NCBI GenBank assembly: GCA_027941995.1
Contig: CP115966.1
Location: 1,860,001 to 1,924,000, forward strand
Source: Erythrobacteraceae bacterium WH01K
Lineage (GTDB): Bacteria > Pseudomonadota > Alphaproteobacteria > Sphingomonadales > Sphingomonadaceae
Length of the DNA stretch: 64,000 bases
Direction: 5' to 3'
Shown here in pieces: positions 1 to 9,082 of the stretch. Every line of letters starts with the position of its first letter. The stretch's first letter is position 1. The position numbers and the translations under genes were made by a program. The notes beneath the pieces were generated by a model. It ran no database searches and was not told where the DNA came from. It saw only the letters and a program-made list of their open reading frames with translations.

Positions 1-1
1 C

Positions 2-670
2 ACGCCTAATGGCTGGCCCGATGCCGGCTTCACCTTTACGACGGCAGAGGATCTCGCCCGTCTGGCGAAAGCCATCCTTACCCGGCATCCCGCGAAATTC
101 CGCCGATATTTCGGCCATCGCGGCATGGAATTCAACGGCATCGCGCAGGACAATCACGATCCGATCAGCGGCATCGTCGATGGCGCCGACGGTTTCAAGA
201 CAGGCTTCACCAACCAGGCCGGATACGGATTTCTCGGCACTGCGGAGAGGGGAGGCAGGCGGCTGGTCATGGTCGTTGCCGGAGCCGACCGGAGCGGCAT
301 CAGGGACCGTGCCGCGCGCGACCTCCTCGAATGGGGGTTCGACGCCTTCGAAAGTCGCCGCCTGCTGGGGCAGGGCAGCAGCGTCGGCACGGCGCGCATA
401 CAGGACGGCGAAGAGAAGGATGTCGGCCTCGCGACGCAAGGGCCGGTCCGCATCGCCGTTCCTGCGGGCAGCGACGCCGATGTTTCGCTATCCGTCGTCT
501 ATCGCGGCCCTGTACCGGCCCCTGTCACGGAAGGGGAAGAGATCGCGAAATTGCGGATCGACGTAGAGGGCTTGCAGCCTGCCTATGTCCCGCTCGTCGC
601 CACCCGATCGGTAGCGCAGGCTGGCTTCCTGTCGCGCATTTCAAACGCGTTTGCCGGATTGCTCTCGTGA
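2..670 (+). CDS. D-alanyl-D-alanine carboxypeptidase, C-terminal part (5' end outside window)
   Basis: Only the last 222 codons are present; the reading frame is already open at the window edge. The segment carries the KTG box of serine penicillin-binding proteins of peptidase family S11 within the context DGFKTGFT (codons at 197-205), followed by about 150 residues matching the beta-rich C-terminal domain of PBP5/6-type enzymes. Family members trim the terminal D-Ala from peptidoglycan pentapeptides in the periplasm. The catalytic SxxK and SxN motifs lie upstream of the window and cannot be checked. Its TGA stop overlaps the GTG start of tmk (GTGA), so the two are probably co-transcribed, an arrangement common in alphaproteobacteria. 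Confidence 0.85.
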   Translation, partial: TPNGWPDAGFTFTTAEDLARLAKAILTRHPAKFRRYFGHRGMEFNGIAQDNHDPISGIVDGADGFKTGFTNQAGYGFLGTAERGGRRLVMVVAGADRSGIRDRAARDLLEWGFDAFESRRLLGQGSSVGTARIQDGEEKDVGLATQGPVRIAVPAGSDADVSLSVVYRGPVPAPVTEGEEIAKLRIDVEGLQPAYVPLVATRSVAQAGFLSRISNAFAGLLS

Positions 671-1299
671 AGCGAGGCAAGTTCATCGCGCTGGAAGGCG
701 GGGAGGGGACCGGCAAATCGACCCAGTCGCGTTTGCTGGTCGATGCCTTGTCGGCGCAGGGTATAAGTGCAGAGGCCACGCGCGAACCGGGCGGAACCGA
801 AGGGGCGGAAGCCATTCGCTCGCTCCTGCTGAGCCCTCCGGGAGATGGATGGGGCCCGCGTGCGGAAGCCCTGCTGTTCGCGGCAGCAAGAGCGGATCAT
901 GTCGAAAAACGTATTCGGCCCGCTCTTACCGAAGGCCGGTGGATCGTTTGCGACCGCTTCGTCGATTCGAGCCGCGCCTATCAGGGCGGAGCGGGAGAAC
1001 TCGGCGACGGGGCAATTACAGAACTTCATGCCTTTGGCTCGGAAGGCCTCCGCCCCGACCTGACATTGGTAATCGACGTCCCTGCCGAGCTGCGGGAGCA
1101 AAGGCTCGCACTCAGGGATGCAGGCGGGAGCGACGCAATCGGTGGCCGGACAAGTGACTATCACGCCGCCGTGCGCGAAAGCTTCGTGACGAATGCCGCA
1201 TCCGATTCTTCCAGCATCGTGATAGACGGCGAGGGAACGCCGGGCGATGTGCATGACAGGATCATGGCGGCTGTCCGTCCACTGATGGTGAACGAATGA
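667..1299 (+). CDS. tmk: Thymidylate kinase
   Basis: This 210-residue protein phosphorylates dTMP to dTDP for DNA synthesis. The P-loop GGEGTGKS lies at residues 11-18, TREPGG at 38-43 and the DRF motif at 96-98, all diagnostic for thymidylate kinase; the length is normal. The start is taken as GTG because it gives the conserved family N-terminus (KRGKFIALEGGEG) and overlaps the stop of the upstream carboxypeptidase by GTGA. A longer in-frame ORF extends upstream but would read through the carboxypeptidase gene in another frame. The stop overlaps the ATG of holB (ATGA), indicating translational coupling. Confidence 0.97.
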   Translation: MKRGKFIALEGGEGTGKSTQSRLLVDALSAQGISAEATREPGGTEGAEAIRSLLLSPPGDGWGPRAEALLFAAARADHVEKRIRPALTEGRWIVCDRFVDSSRAYQGGAGELGDGAITELHAFGSEGLRPDLTLVIDVPAELREQRLALRDAGGSDAIGGRTSDYHAAVRESFVTNAASDSSSIVIDGEGTPGDVHDRIMAAVRPLMVNE

Positions 1300-2246
1300 C
1301 GGATGTTCGCTCCACCCCTGCCTGGACCGAATGGCGCGCCGCGCGCGAAGGGGCGCGCATGCATCACGGCTGGATCCTGGCCGGGCGCGCAGGGCTGGGC
1401 AAGCGAGCGTTTGCGATGGAAGCGGCGCGCGATCTTGTAGGGGCGACGGGCGAGGGCGACCATCCCGATATCCTCGTGCTCGATCATCCGCCCAAGGACG
1501 ACAAGGAAGCGCGCAAGAAAGCCGATGGGAAACCCTATGAGCGGGCGCGCAATATCAAGGTAGACCAGATCCGCGCCATGCAGCGCATGCTGACCACGCG
1601 CGCAACGCTGGGTGACAACCGCGTCGTCATCATCGATCCGGCGGACGATATGGAGGCCAGCGCTTCCAACGCCTTGCTGAAAAGCCTGGAAGAACCGCCT
1701 GCGGGGACGACCATGATCCTGGTCGCGCACCGGCCTGCGCGACTGCTTCCGACCATTCGTTCGCGCTGCCGGCTGCTCCGCTTCGGACCGCTGGATGATG
1801 ACGCGATCCGCACTGCAGTCGCGAACGCATCGCCCGAAACATCGGTCGACCTGCGCGATGCTGCTGTGCGCGCGGCTGGTGGTTCGCCGGGCATGGCGAT
1901 GGCTTATATCGAGCATGACATGGGCAAGGTCGACAGGCTGCTTAGGGAAATCGTCACGCAGGGTGATGCGGATTTCACACTGCGGGGCGCCCTGTCCGCT
2001 GCCATCGGAGCGCGGCCTGACAAGGACCGGCAACGTGTCCTGTTCGATCTCGCCCGGGCCATACTGACCGACCGGATGGCGCAGACCGACCGGGAAGCCC
2101 TGTCCGGACTGGCCGACGCCCATGCCGACCTGGTGGAGCTTGCCGCGCAGGCGCCGATCTACAATTTCGATGCGAATTTCCTCGTTATGGAGATAGGCAG
2201 CTTGCTCGCATCCGTCGCTGGCAATAGGAGCGGCGCCAATGTCTGA
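1296..2246 (+). CDS. holB: DNA polymerase III subunit delta'
   Basis: This 316-residue protein is the delta' subunit of the clamp loader, which helps place the beta clamp on DNA. A degenerate P-loop, GRAGLGKR, occupies residues 30-37; the conserved sensor-type stretch SASNALLKSLEEPP is at 122-135 and the SRC motif at 156-158. The only cysteine in the whole protein is in SRC, so the four-cysteine zinc module of many clamp-loader subunits is absent. This suits a subunit that binds its partners without hydrolysing ATP. It overlaps tmk by ATGA and metG by 8 bases, within a tmk-holB-metG-tatD operon typical of alphaproteobacteria. Confidence 0.93.
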   Translation: MTDVRSTPAWTEWRAAREGARMHHGWILAGRAGLGKRAFAMEAARDLVGATGEGDHPDILVLDHPPKDDKEARKKADGKPYERARNIKVDQIRAMQRMLTTRATLGDNRVVIIDPADDMEASASNALLKSLEEPPAGTTMILVAHRPARLLPTIRSRCRLLRFGPLDDDAIRTAVANASPETSVDLRDAAVRAAGGSPGMAMAYIEHDMGKVDRLLREIVTQGDADFTLRGALSAAIGARPDKDRQRVLFDLARAILTDRMAQTDREALSGLADAHADLVELAAQAPIYNFDANFLVMEIGSLLASVAGNRSGANV

Positions 2247-3798
2247 TCCCTATTACATCACCACCGCAATCCACTATCCCAACGGCAAACCGCATATCGG
2301 CCATGCCTACGAGACGATTGCAGCCGACGTGCTGGCGCGGTTCCACCGCCTGCGGGGGCGAGAGGTCCGTTTCCAGACCGGAACGGACGAGCACGGGCTG
2401 AAAATGGCACAAAAGGCGCGCGAGCTCGGCGTGACGCCGCGTGCACTGGCCGACGAGATGAGCGGCGCGTTCCGCGACCTGTTCGACCGGCTGGGCATCA
2501 CCTATGACCGTTTCATCCGGACGACGGATGAAGACCACCACCGGGCAAGCCAGGCGATCTGGCAGGCCATGGCAGCCAAGGGCGACATCTATCTCGATCG
2601 CTATGAAGGCTGGTACTCCATCCGCGACGAGGCCTATTACGACGAAAGCGAGCTCACCGAGGGAGAGGGAGGCGAAAAGCTGTCGCCGCAGGGCACGCCT
2701 GTCGAGTGGACGGAGGAGGAGACATGGTTTTTCCGCCTGTCCCGATATCAGGATCAGCTGCTAGACCTGCTGAAATCGCCAGGCTTCCTTGAGCCGGAAA
2801 GCCGCCGGAACGAGATGGTTTCCTTCGTCGAAGGGGGATTGCGCGATCTGTCGATCAGCCGGACCAGTTTCGACTGGGGAGTCAGGGTTCCGGATAGCGA
2901 GAACCACGTCATGTATGTCTGGGTCGATGCCCTGACGAACTATCTGACCGGGCTGGGTTATCCCGATAAAACAGACAATTACAACAAGTTCTGGCCAGCG
3001 AACCTGCACCTTATCGGCAAGGATATCGTGCGCTTTCATACGGTCTACTGGCCGGCATTTCTCATGAGCGCCGACCTTCCCGTGCCGCAAAAAGTGTTCG
3101 GGCACGGTTTCCTGCTCAATCGGGGCCAGAAGGAGAGCAAGTCGCTCGGCAATGTAACCGATCCGGGCGAACTGGCGGATAATTTCGGCGTCGACAATCT
3201 ACGCTATTTCCTGCTGCGGGAAATTGCATTCGGGCAGGACGGAAGCTATTCGCCGGAGGCCATCGTGACGCGCTGCAACGCGGAATTGGCGAACAGTTTC
3301 GGCAATCTGGCGCAGCGCACATTGTCCATGATTAACAAGAACATGGACGGCAAGATTGAAGCTTTCCAGAACGCGCCGGAAGACGATGCGCTGCTGTCGA
3401 CCGTCCGGGAAGCGACCCGCCGAGGGCTTCCCGACCAATTCGAGAAACTGGCGTTCTCTGCCGGTATCGAGGAGTGGATCAAGGCCGTCTATGCCTGCAA
3501 CCAGTATGTCGACGAACAGGCGCCATGGGGTCTCAAGAAAACCGACCCCGAGCGGATGAAGGCTGTTCTCCAGACGCTTTTCCTCGCAATCCGCGACCTG
3601 GCGATCGCAATCCAGCCCGTCGTGCCTGAAAAAGCTGCCGCGGTTCTCGACCAGCTAGGCATTGCGGAAAACCAGCGGGCCTATGCCGACCTCGAGGACG
3701 CCGGCTGGTTCGATGCGCTGGTCGAAACCGGTTTTACCGTCGATAAGCCGACACCGGTATTCCCCCGTCTGGACATGCCGGAAGGAGCCCCTGTCTGA
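2239..3798 (+). CDS. metG: Methionyl-tRNA synthetase, short zinc-free form
   Basis: This class I aminoacyl-tRNA synthetase charges tRNA-Met. The HIGH signature is at residues 19-22 and the KMSKS equivalent reads KESKS at 298-302. In the connective region (about residues 120-165) no cysteines are present, so this is the form without zinc knuckles; the family context GWYSIRDEAYY is clear. At 519 residues it ends after the anticodon-binding helices and lacks the C-terminal tRNA-binding/dimerisation domain of longer enzymes. The start lies inside the end of holB, and the TGA stop shares one base with the ATG of the tatD gene. Confidence 0.97.
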   Translation: MSDPYYITTAIHYPNGKPHIGHAYETIAADVLARFHRLRGREVRFQTGTDEHGLKMAQKARELGVTPRALADEMSGAFRDLFDRLGITYDRFIRTTDEDHHRASQAIWQAMAAKGDIYLDRYEGWYSIRDEAYYDESELTEGEGGEKLSPQGTPVEWTEEETWFFRLSRYQDQLLDLLKSPGFLEPESRRNEMVSFVEGGLRDLSISRTSFDWGVRVPDSENHVMYVWVDALTNYLTGLGYPDKTDNYNKFWPANLHLIGKDIVRFHTVYWPAFLMSADLPVPQKVFGHGFLLNRGQKESKSLGNVTDPGELADNFGVDNLRYFLLREIAFGQDGSYSPEAIVTRCNAELANSFGNLAQRTLSMINKNMDGKIEAFQNAPEDDALLSTVREATRRGLPDQFEKLAFSAGIEEWIKAVYACNQYVDEQAPWGLKKTDPERMKAVLQTLFLAIRDLAIAIQPVVPEKAAAVLDQLGIAENQRAYADLEDAGWFDALVETGFTVDKPTPVFPRLDMPEGAPV

Positions 3799-4589
3799 TG
3801 CTGATCGACAGCCACTGCCACCTCGAATACGAAGGGCTCGTCGAAGATCAGGACGACGTTCTCGAGCGCGCAAGGGCCGCCGGGGTGGGGGGCTTCCTCA
3901 ACATTTCGACCAGGCAGAGCGAGTGGGACCGCGTGGTCGGCACTGCGCAGCGCGAACACGATGTTTGGGCCAGCGTGGGCATCCACCCGCACGAGGCTGA
4001 TGCACATGAGGATCTGGGCCGCGATGTCCTGCTCAAGGCCACCGAGGCCGAGAAGGTCGTAGGGATCGGGGAAACCGGTCTCGATTATTATTACGACAAG
4101 TCGGACAGAGCGGTTCAGCAGGACCTGTTCCGGATGCATATCGATGTTGCGCGGGATACCGATTTACCTCTCATTATCCATACCCGTGACGCGGAAGACG
4201 ATACCGCCCGGATCCTGGCGGAAGAGAAGGAGAAGGGCGATTTTCCCGCCTTGATCCATTGCTTCACAGCCTCCGCCGAGTTCGGCGAGAAAGTGCTGGC
4301 AATGGGCCTTTCGATTTCGATCTCGGGGATCGTGACCTTCAAGAATGCCAAGGATTTGCAGGCGGTTGCTGCCGAGGTACCTCGGGACCGACTGCTGGTC
4401 GAAACAGACAGCCCGTTCCTCGCTCCCGTTCCGCATCGCGGCAAACCGTGCGAGCCGGCCTTCGTGCGCAACACCGCGCAGTTCATCGCCGACCTGCGCG
4501 GTGAGGCGCTGGAGGAGCTTGCGAGCTATACCACCCGTAATTTCCATGCGCTCTTCAGCCGCACGACGAATGGCGGGGCTGCCGCATGA
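3798..4589 (+). CDS. TatD family metal-dependent hydrolase/DNase
   Basis: This 263-residue TIM-barrel metallohydrolase of the TatD/YcfH family shows the whole set of metal-site motifs: IDSHCHL at the N-terminus, GIHPHEA, GETGLDYYY, IHTRDAEDD, HCFTAS and ETDSPFLAP. Family members act as 3'-5' exonucleases or DNases in vitro, but the role of this branch is not settled. The gene starts on the last base of the metG stop codon and overlaps the next gene by ATGA, a metG-tatD-MBL order seen widely in proteobacteria. I assign only the family, not a tatD symbol. Confidence 0.93.
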   Translation: MLIDSHCHLEYEGLVEDQDDVLERARAAGVGGFLNISTRQSEWDRVVGTAQREHDVWASVGIHPHEADAHEDLGRDVLLKATEAEKVVGIGETGLDYYYDKSDRAVQQDLFRMHIDVARDTDLPLIIHTRDAEDDTARILAEEKEKGDFPALIHCFTASAEFGEKVLAMGLSISISGIVTFKNAKDLQAVAAEVPRDRLLVETDSPFLAPVPHRGKPCEPAFVRNTAQFIADLRGEALEELASYTTRNFHALFSRTTNGGAAA

Positions 4590-5353
4590 AGCTGATCATG
4601 CTGGGATCCGGCACGTCGTCCGGAATTCCGCGGGTCGGCAATGATTGGGGCGCATGCGACCCGTCCGAACCCAGGAACCGCCGCAGTCGCGTCTCGATCA
4701 TCGTTGAAGGACCGGCCGGCGAAAGACTGCTGGTCGATACGTCGCCGGACCTGCGACAGCAATTGCTGGACAACGCGATTGGCAAGATCGACGCCGTGTT
4801 CTGGACGCACGATCACGCCGATCATTGCCACGGAATCGATGACTTGCGCGGGTTTCGTTATGCCCGTTCGAACCCTTTGCCCGGCTTCGCTACAGAGGAA
4901 ACCGGCCGGCGCCTGAAAGCCCGTTTCGATTACATCTTCGAGGGTCAGTTCGGGTATCCGACGGTGGTGGATTTCCAGCCCCTCGACCGCCTGCGAATGT
5001 TTGCGGGCTTCGGCATCGAATGGTGCAAGATGCCGCATGGCCCGGCGAAAAGCACAGCCTTCAAGTTCGAACGAGACGGTAAATCAATCGGTTACGCGAC
5101 CGACTTCAGCGAGATTACGAACGAGATGGTGCGCGTATTGAAGGGTGTCGATATCCTGGTCAGCGACTGCCTGAGGCGTTCTCCGCATCCGACACACGCG
5201 CATCTCGACATGGCGCTGGAACTCGGGGCCCGGTGCAAGGCTAAGCGGATCGTGCTGACCCATCTGGACAAGAGTATGGATTACCGGACGTTGTGCGGCG
5301 AAGTGCCGAAGCACGTCACGGTCGGGTATGATGGTCTGGAGATGATGGCATGA
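4586..5353 (+). CDS. MBL-fold metallo-hydrolase, PhnP-like
   Basis: This 255-residue metallo-beta-lactamase-fold protein has the metal-binding HxHxDH motif at residues 75-80 (HDHADH), plus GSGTSSGIPRVG at the start, a second aspartate in YATDFS and a C-terminal TH. The opening with conserved cysteine (WGACDPSEPRNRRSR) is typical of PhnP-like cyclic phosphodiesterases. The substrate is unknown; PhnP proper acts in phosphonate breakdown, but no phn genes are nearby and this cluster position behind tatD is the usual one for a housekeeping homologue. It overlaps the neighbouring genes on both sides by ATGA. Confidence 0.87.
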   Translation: MKLIMLGSGTSSGIPRVGNDWGACDPSEPRNRRSRVSIIVEGPAGERLLVDTSPDLRQQLLDNAIGKIDAVFWTHDHADHCHGIDDLRGFRYARSNPLPGFATEETGRRLKARFDYIFEGQFGYPTVVDFQPLDRLRMFAGFGIEWCKMPHGPAKSTAFKFERDGKSIGYATDFSEITNEMVRVLKGVDILVSDCLRRSPHPTHAHLDMALELGARCKAKRIVLTHLDKSMDYRTLCGEVPKHVTVGYDGLEMMA

Positions 5354-5517
5354 ACCAGTTCGATACGGTCCAACTGATCGCCTTGATCGGCTGGCTCGTC
5401 CTGGCGGCCGCTGCGCTTGCATCGTACAAGATGGATTGGAAACAGGGCCTCCGGCTCGGTTTCCTCTGGGCCGTCATATTTGCGACCGTGTTCCTGTTTA
5501 TCTCTGTCGTCCGGTAG
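5350..5517 (+). CDS. Small two-helix membrane protein of unknown function
   Basis: A 55-residue ORF starts with ATG overlapping the TGA of the metallo-hydrolase (ATGA) and ends in TAG. It has two hydrophobic segments, about residues 8-25 and 37-53, joined by a short polar charged loop (SYKMDWKQGLR), so it should be an inner-membrane hairpin protein. The overlap with the preceding gene, the clear membrane pattern and the lack of a competing gene support it as real. I do not recognise a family. It is the last gene of the 1-5.5 kb operon. Confidence 0.65.
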   Translation: MNQFDTVQLIALIGWLVLAAAALASYKMDWKQGLRLGFLWAVIFATVFLFISVVR

Positions 5518-5626
5518 GGCTCAGCACCCCCCCGACTCCTCCAAGTATTTTACATAATATATATTATCATTCTGATGTTAGTCAGGCTGAGGGGAGCTTT
5601 GCGAAATCCCCTGTCGCCCGTTGTTG
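5518..5626. terminator. Convergent intergenic region with inverted repeats
   Basis: This 109-base gap separates two converging transcription units. It contains a perfect AT-only palindrome, ATAATATATATTAT, at 5554-5567, and an imperfect hairpin at 5591-5611 (GGGGA and TCCCC arms with an inner TTT/AAA pair). There is no long T run, so factor-independent termination is possible but weakly supported. The AT-rich patch stands out in this high-GC window. Confidence 0.35.
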
Positions 5627-8600
5627 CTACTCCCACCAGTATGGCAGACGCCTGGCATCACCGGTCCCGACCTCGTTCATGGTCCGCGCATCGTAGAGCC
5701 GACCCCCGAGCATGACCTGCGATATCCTGTCCGAATTCCGGATATCCGCACTCGGATCGGCGTCCAGCACGACGATGTCGGCAAGTTTCCCGACCTCGAT
5801 CGATCCAATATCACGATCCATTCCGAGTGACTTTGCAGGTTCGATCGTTCCCGCACGCAAGGCTTCGATCGGCGTCATCCCGCCACGGACAAAGCTCCAC
5901 AGTTCCCAATGCGCGGCAATGCCGGCCTGCTGCCCGTGCGCGCCGATGCTGACCTTCACGCCGCGATCTGCCAGCTTTTTCGCCTCGCGGGCGGCATTGT
6001 CGTCGACGAATGCCCAATCGGGAGCCTTCGTGCGGCGTGCCGTGGCAGCCAGCAATTGCTTAGGCGGCGTGTGCACCAGGAGCGGATTGTCGAAGACGTC
6101 CGTCGCCTGACGCCAGTACGGGTCGCCCGCCAGACCGCCATAGGTGACGACCAGTGTCGGCGTATAGTTGGACTGCGACTGCCCGAAGAACTGGAGCACA
6201 TCGTCATACATCACGTCGACCGGCACATTGTGTTCCACGGTCGAATTGCCGTCCGCCACCAGGTTCATGTCCATTCCGAACAGAGAACCGCCTTCTGCCA
6301 CGACCAGCATGTTCTCCGCTGCAGCAGCGCGGGCCACCTGCTGGCGCTGTTCGCGGCGTGGCTGGTTGTAATTCTTGACCGATATGCCGCCCTGCGATTT
6401 CAGGCGGCGGACATGGGCCAGAGCGTCGTCATAGCTGTCGACCCGGGCATAGACGCTGGACGCTTTCGCCCCGTACACGATCTCTCCCGTCGAGAAGATA
6501 CGCGGGCCGAGAAGCTGCCCTGCCCTTTGCCGTTCGGCCGCGGCAAAAATCATGCTCGCGCTGGAGCTCGGATCGTGGATCGTGGTCGTTCCCAGGGCCA
6601 GCTGCTGCACCTGCGCCCAGTTCTGCTGGGGGATCAGGTCACCGCTACCCTGCGGCCCGTGGGCATGGGCATCGACGAGGCCAGGCATGATCGTTTTGCC
6701 CGCCATGTCGATGACATTCGCCCCGCGAGGAACGGTAATCTGCGCTGCAGGGCCAACCGCGACGATCCGGTCTCCGTCGATGACGACGGTACCGTTGTCG
6801 ATCGCGCCCGCGCCTTCTCCCGCCATTGTCAGGATGCGGGCGCCGGTAAGGGCAGTGACGCCCGATGGCTTGTCCGCGCCGACGGTCATGGAAAGGTCAA
6901 GTCCCGACGTGGGCGGCGTAAACCCGCTGACATCGCCATCCTGCGGCTCGCTGGCAAACAGGGCCGAACTGGCTGCGCGATAGAGAGTAGGTCCCATCGA
7001 CCAGTAGAGCGTATCTCCGCCCTGCGACCAGCCGATGTAATCCGCCCCTCCCTCACTGACTTTCGTCACCGGCAGGGCGCCGCCCGTCTCCCCGACATTT
7101 ACCGCCTGACCGCCCGGCATCAGCGGCATGGTGAACGCCTCGTAATTCTGGCGGAAAGCGAAATGTTGGCCATCCGGCGAAACGATGAAGTCGTTCACCA
7201 GCTCGCCCTGGGCATGAACGCGGCGTGCCTCGCCCGAGAGATCGGAACTGATCAGTTGGAGATTGCCGTTCTGACGCCCCAGCATGAAGACACGGTCGTT
7301 GGCGCTCCCGAACTGCGGCGATCCGGTATCGCGCGCAATCAGTCGCGGCGCGCCTCCGCCGACCGGAACACTGTAGACACCGGGATTTTCCGAAAAGTCG
7401 GGCGAATTGAGGAAGCCCCCTTCCCGCTTTTCGAACACGATCGTCGATCCGTCTGGCGAGAATTTCGGCCGCGCGTAATGTCCGGGCTGCGCGGTGACAG
7501 TGCGTCCGCCGCGACCATCGGCATCGGCAACGACAATTTCCCCCAGCCCCTGATCGGTCCAGCGGACATAGACCATTCGCCGCCCGTCACGGTTGAAAGA
7601 AGGCCACAATTCAAGGGCATCCGCCTGGTTCGTAAGACGCCGCGGAGTGCCGCCGCCTGCATTCCTGACGTAAAGCTTGCCGAGAGTTTCGAAGACGATG
7701 GTCCGCCCATCCGGCGACAGGGCCGCGAAGCGCGGGATCGAAGTCGTAAAACTGTCCGGCGCGAGGGGGATGACCGGATGCGGTGCATCAGCGATCCCGC
7801 GCGTATCGTCGATGCGGAATGGAATGTCGGTGGCGGCCGAGCCATCGGCGTCCACCCGCCGGATCTTACCCCCCGCCCAGAACACGAGCGCACGGCTGTC
7901 GGGCGTCCAGTCCATGTTGGGATAGACCCCGGTAACAGCCCAGGTTTCCTGTACGTCGAGATCCAGTTCCCCATAGATCATTGTCTCGCGGCCGCTGGCG
8001 ATATCCTTCATCCACAGCTGCGACTGGTCCTTGTCCCGCCGGACGAATGCAATCTTCTCGCCATCGGGCGACGGAGTGGGCCGCACCGCCCCGCCATAAC
8101 CGGAGACGGCAACCGTACGCTCGCCCGTTGCCAGATCGTAGCGCTCGATCTCGAAAATTCCCTGCGTCGAATCCTGCGCATATTCAAAGATCGGGCCGGA
8201 CGTGTTGTTGCGCGTGAAGTAGACCGCTTCGCCGTCGGGGGAATAGATCGGCTCGCCCAGTTCCTTCTGGTGCTGCTCGTTGGGCCGTTCGACAAGCTTG
8301 ACCCCGGCCCCGCCCGAAACATGATATAGCCAGATTTCGCCCGTGCCCAGGGAGCGGCCGGTCGTGAAATGCTTCTTCGCAACGATGAACCGGCCGTCCG
8401 GCGACCAGCTTGGCTGGTTGAGCAGGCGAAAATCTTCTTTCGTCAGTTGCTGTTTGTTCGATCCGTCGGCGTTCATGATCCAGATATTGTCACCGCCGCC
8501 GCGGTCCGAAGTGAAGGCAATCCGCCGCCCGTCGGGGGAGAAGCGCGGGTGCACTTCCCACGCCAGACCTTCGGAAATCCGAACCGGTGCCCCGCCCCCG

Positions 8601-8965
8601 ATCGGCATCGTGTAGATGTCACCCAGCAAGGAAAACGCCACGGTCCGCCCATCCGGGGAAACGTCCACATCGATCCATGTGCCCTCGTCCGTGCGGATCG
8701 GAACCTGCCGGATGGTCGCACCGGGCGGTGCGTTGACGTCCCATTCGCCTTCCGCCGGCGGTGTCGCCGCAGCTCTGGTTGCGTTGACGGGTGTTCCGCT
8801 GCCCTCTGCCGGCATGGCGTCGATTTCGGGTTGGGGCGCGATCACCTCGTCTTCCGGAACCTCCGTTTCCTCGACCGGGGTCGGCAATCGCTGGTCCTGC
8901 GCAGACAGTGGGCTGAGCGCGAGGACACTGGTCGAAAGCATGGCTGCGGCGGCGATGGATTTCAT
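5627..8965 (-). CDS. Secreted TolB-type beta-propeller/amidohydrolase fusion protein
   Basis: A 1112-residue exported protein. The start is set by a signal peptide (hydrophobic to about residue 20, cleavage after LSA before QDQ) and a good ribosome site (AGGGAGAG) just upstream; the same frame stays open 220 codons further but that is shadow sequence overlapping mazG. Roughly residues 75-690 hold repeated WD40/PD40-like blades (FSPDGRRIAF, WSPDGRFIV, LSPDGRTIVF, YSPDGEAVYF). The rest is an amidohydrolase: an HAH metal motif near residue 765, a conserved EHN, GAHG, and the usual C-terminal IEVGKLADIVVLDADP. Such fusions are probably periplasmic peptide or imide hydrolases. The substrate is not predictable. 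It stands alone, divergent from mazG. Confidence 0.88.
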   Translation of the reverse strand: MKSIAAAAMLSTSVLALSPLSAQDQRLPTPVEETEVPEDEVIAPQPEIDAMPAEGSGTPVNATRAAATPPAEGEWDVNAPPGATIRQVPIRTDEGTWIDVDVSPDGRTVAFSLLGDIYTMPIGGGAPVRISEGLAWEVHPRFSPDGRRIAFTSDRGGGDNIWIMNADGSNKQQLTKEDFRLLNQPSWSPDGRFIVAKKHFTTGRSLGTGEIWLYHVSGGAGVKLVERPNEQHQKELGEPIYSPDGEAVYFTRNNTSGPIFEYAQDSTQGIFEIERYDLATGERTVAVSGYGGAVRPTPSPDGEKIAFVRRDKDQSQLWMKDIASGRETMIYGELDLDVQETWAVTGVYPNMDWTPDSRALVFWAGGKIRRVDADGSAATDIPFRIDDTRGIADAPHPVIPLAPDSFTTSIPRFAALSPDGRTIVFETLGKLYVRNAGGGTPRRLTNQADALELWPSFNRDGRRMVYVRWTDQGLGEIVVADADGRGGRTVTAQPGHYARPKFSPDGSTIVFEKREGGFLNSPDFSENPGVYSVPVGGGAPRLIARDTGSPQFGSANDRVFMLGRQNGNLQLISSDLSGEARRVHAQGELVNDFIVSPDGQHFAFRQNYEAFTMPLMPGGQAVNVGETGGALPVTKVSEGGADYIGWSQGGDTLYWSMGPTLYRAASSALFASEPQDGDVSGFTPPTSGLDLSMTVGADKPSGVTALTGARILTMAGEGAGAIDNGTVVIDGDRIVAVGPAAQITVPRGANVIDMAGKTIMPGLVDAHAHGPQGSGDLIPQQNWAQVQQLALGTTTIHDPSSSASMIFAAAERQRAGQLLGPRIFSTGEIVYGAKASSVYARVDSYDDALAHVRRLKSQGGISVKNYNQPRREQRQQVARAAAAENMLVVAEGGSLFGMDMNLVADGNSTVEHNVPVDVMYDDVLQFFGQSQSNYTPTLVVTYGGLAGDPYWRQATDVFDNPLLVHTPPKQLLAATARRTKAPDWAFVDDNAAREAKKLADRGVKVSIGAHGQQAGIAAHWELWSFVRGGMTPIEALRAGTIEPAKSLGMDRDIGSIEVGKLADIVVLDADPSADIRNSDRISQVMLGGRLYDARTMNEVGTGDARRLPYWWE

Positions 8966-9082
8966 TCGTGGACTCTCCCTGTTCGAGTGCCTGTCTGCGC
9001 CGATGTGGAAAATGTGGCAAGCGGCGAACCAGCGAACGCCTTTCGCTGGCCGACGAGCGTCGCACCCTGTACCGGGACAGGC
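8966..9082. promoter_or_regulatory. Divergent promoter region between the amidohydrolase and mazG
   Basis: These 117 bases lie between the two divergent start codons and must hold both promoters. I see a Shine-Dalgarno-like AGGGAGAG for the minus-strand gene and GGGACAGG about 5 bases before the mazG ATG. No convincing -35/-10 pair or operator palindrome could be picked out by eye. Confidence 0.4.

Noticed and set aside
5909-8329. 806-codon open frame on the plus strand
   Set aside because: It is antisense to the amidohydrolase, which has a signal peptide, motifs and a ribosome site. The translation is rich in Arg, Gly, Asp and His with no domain, the usual high-GC shadow.
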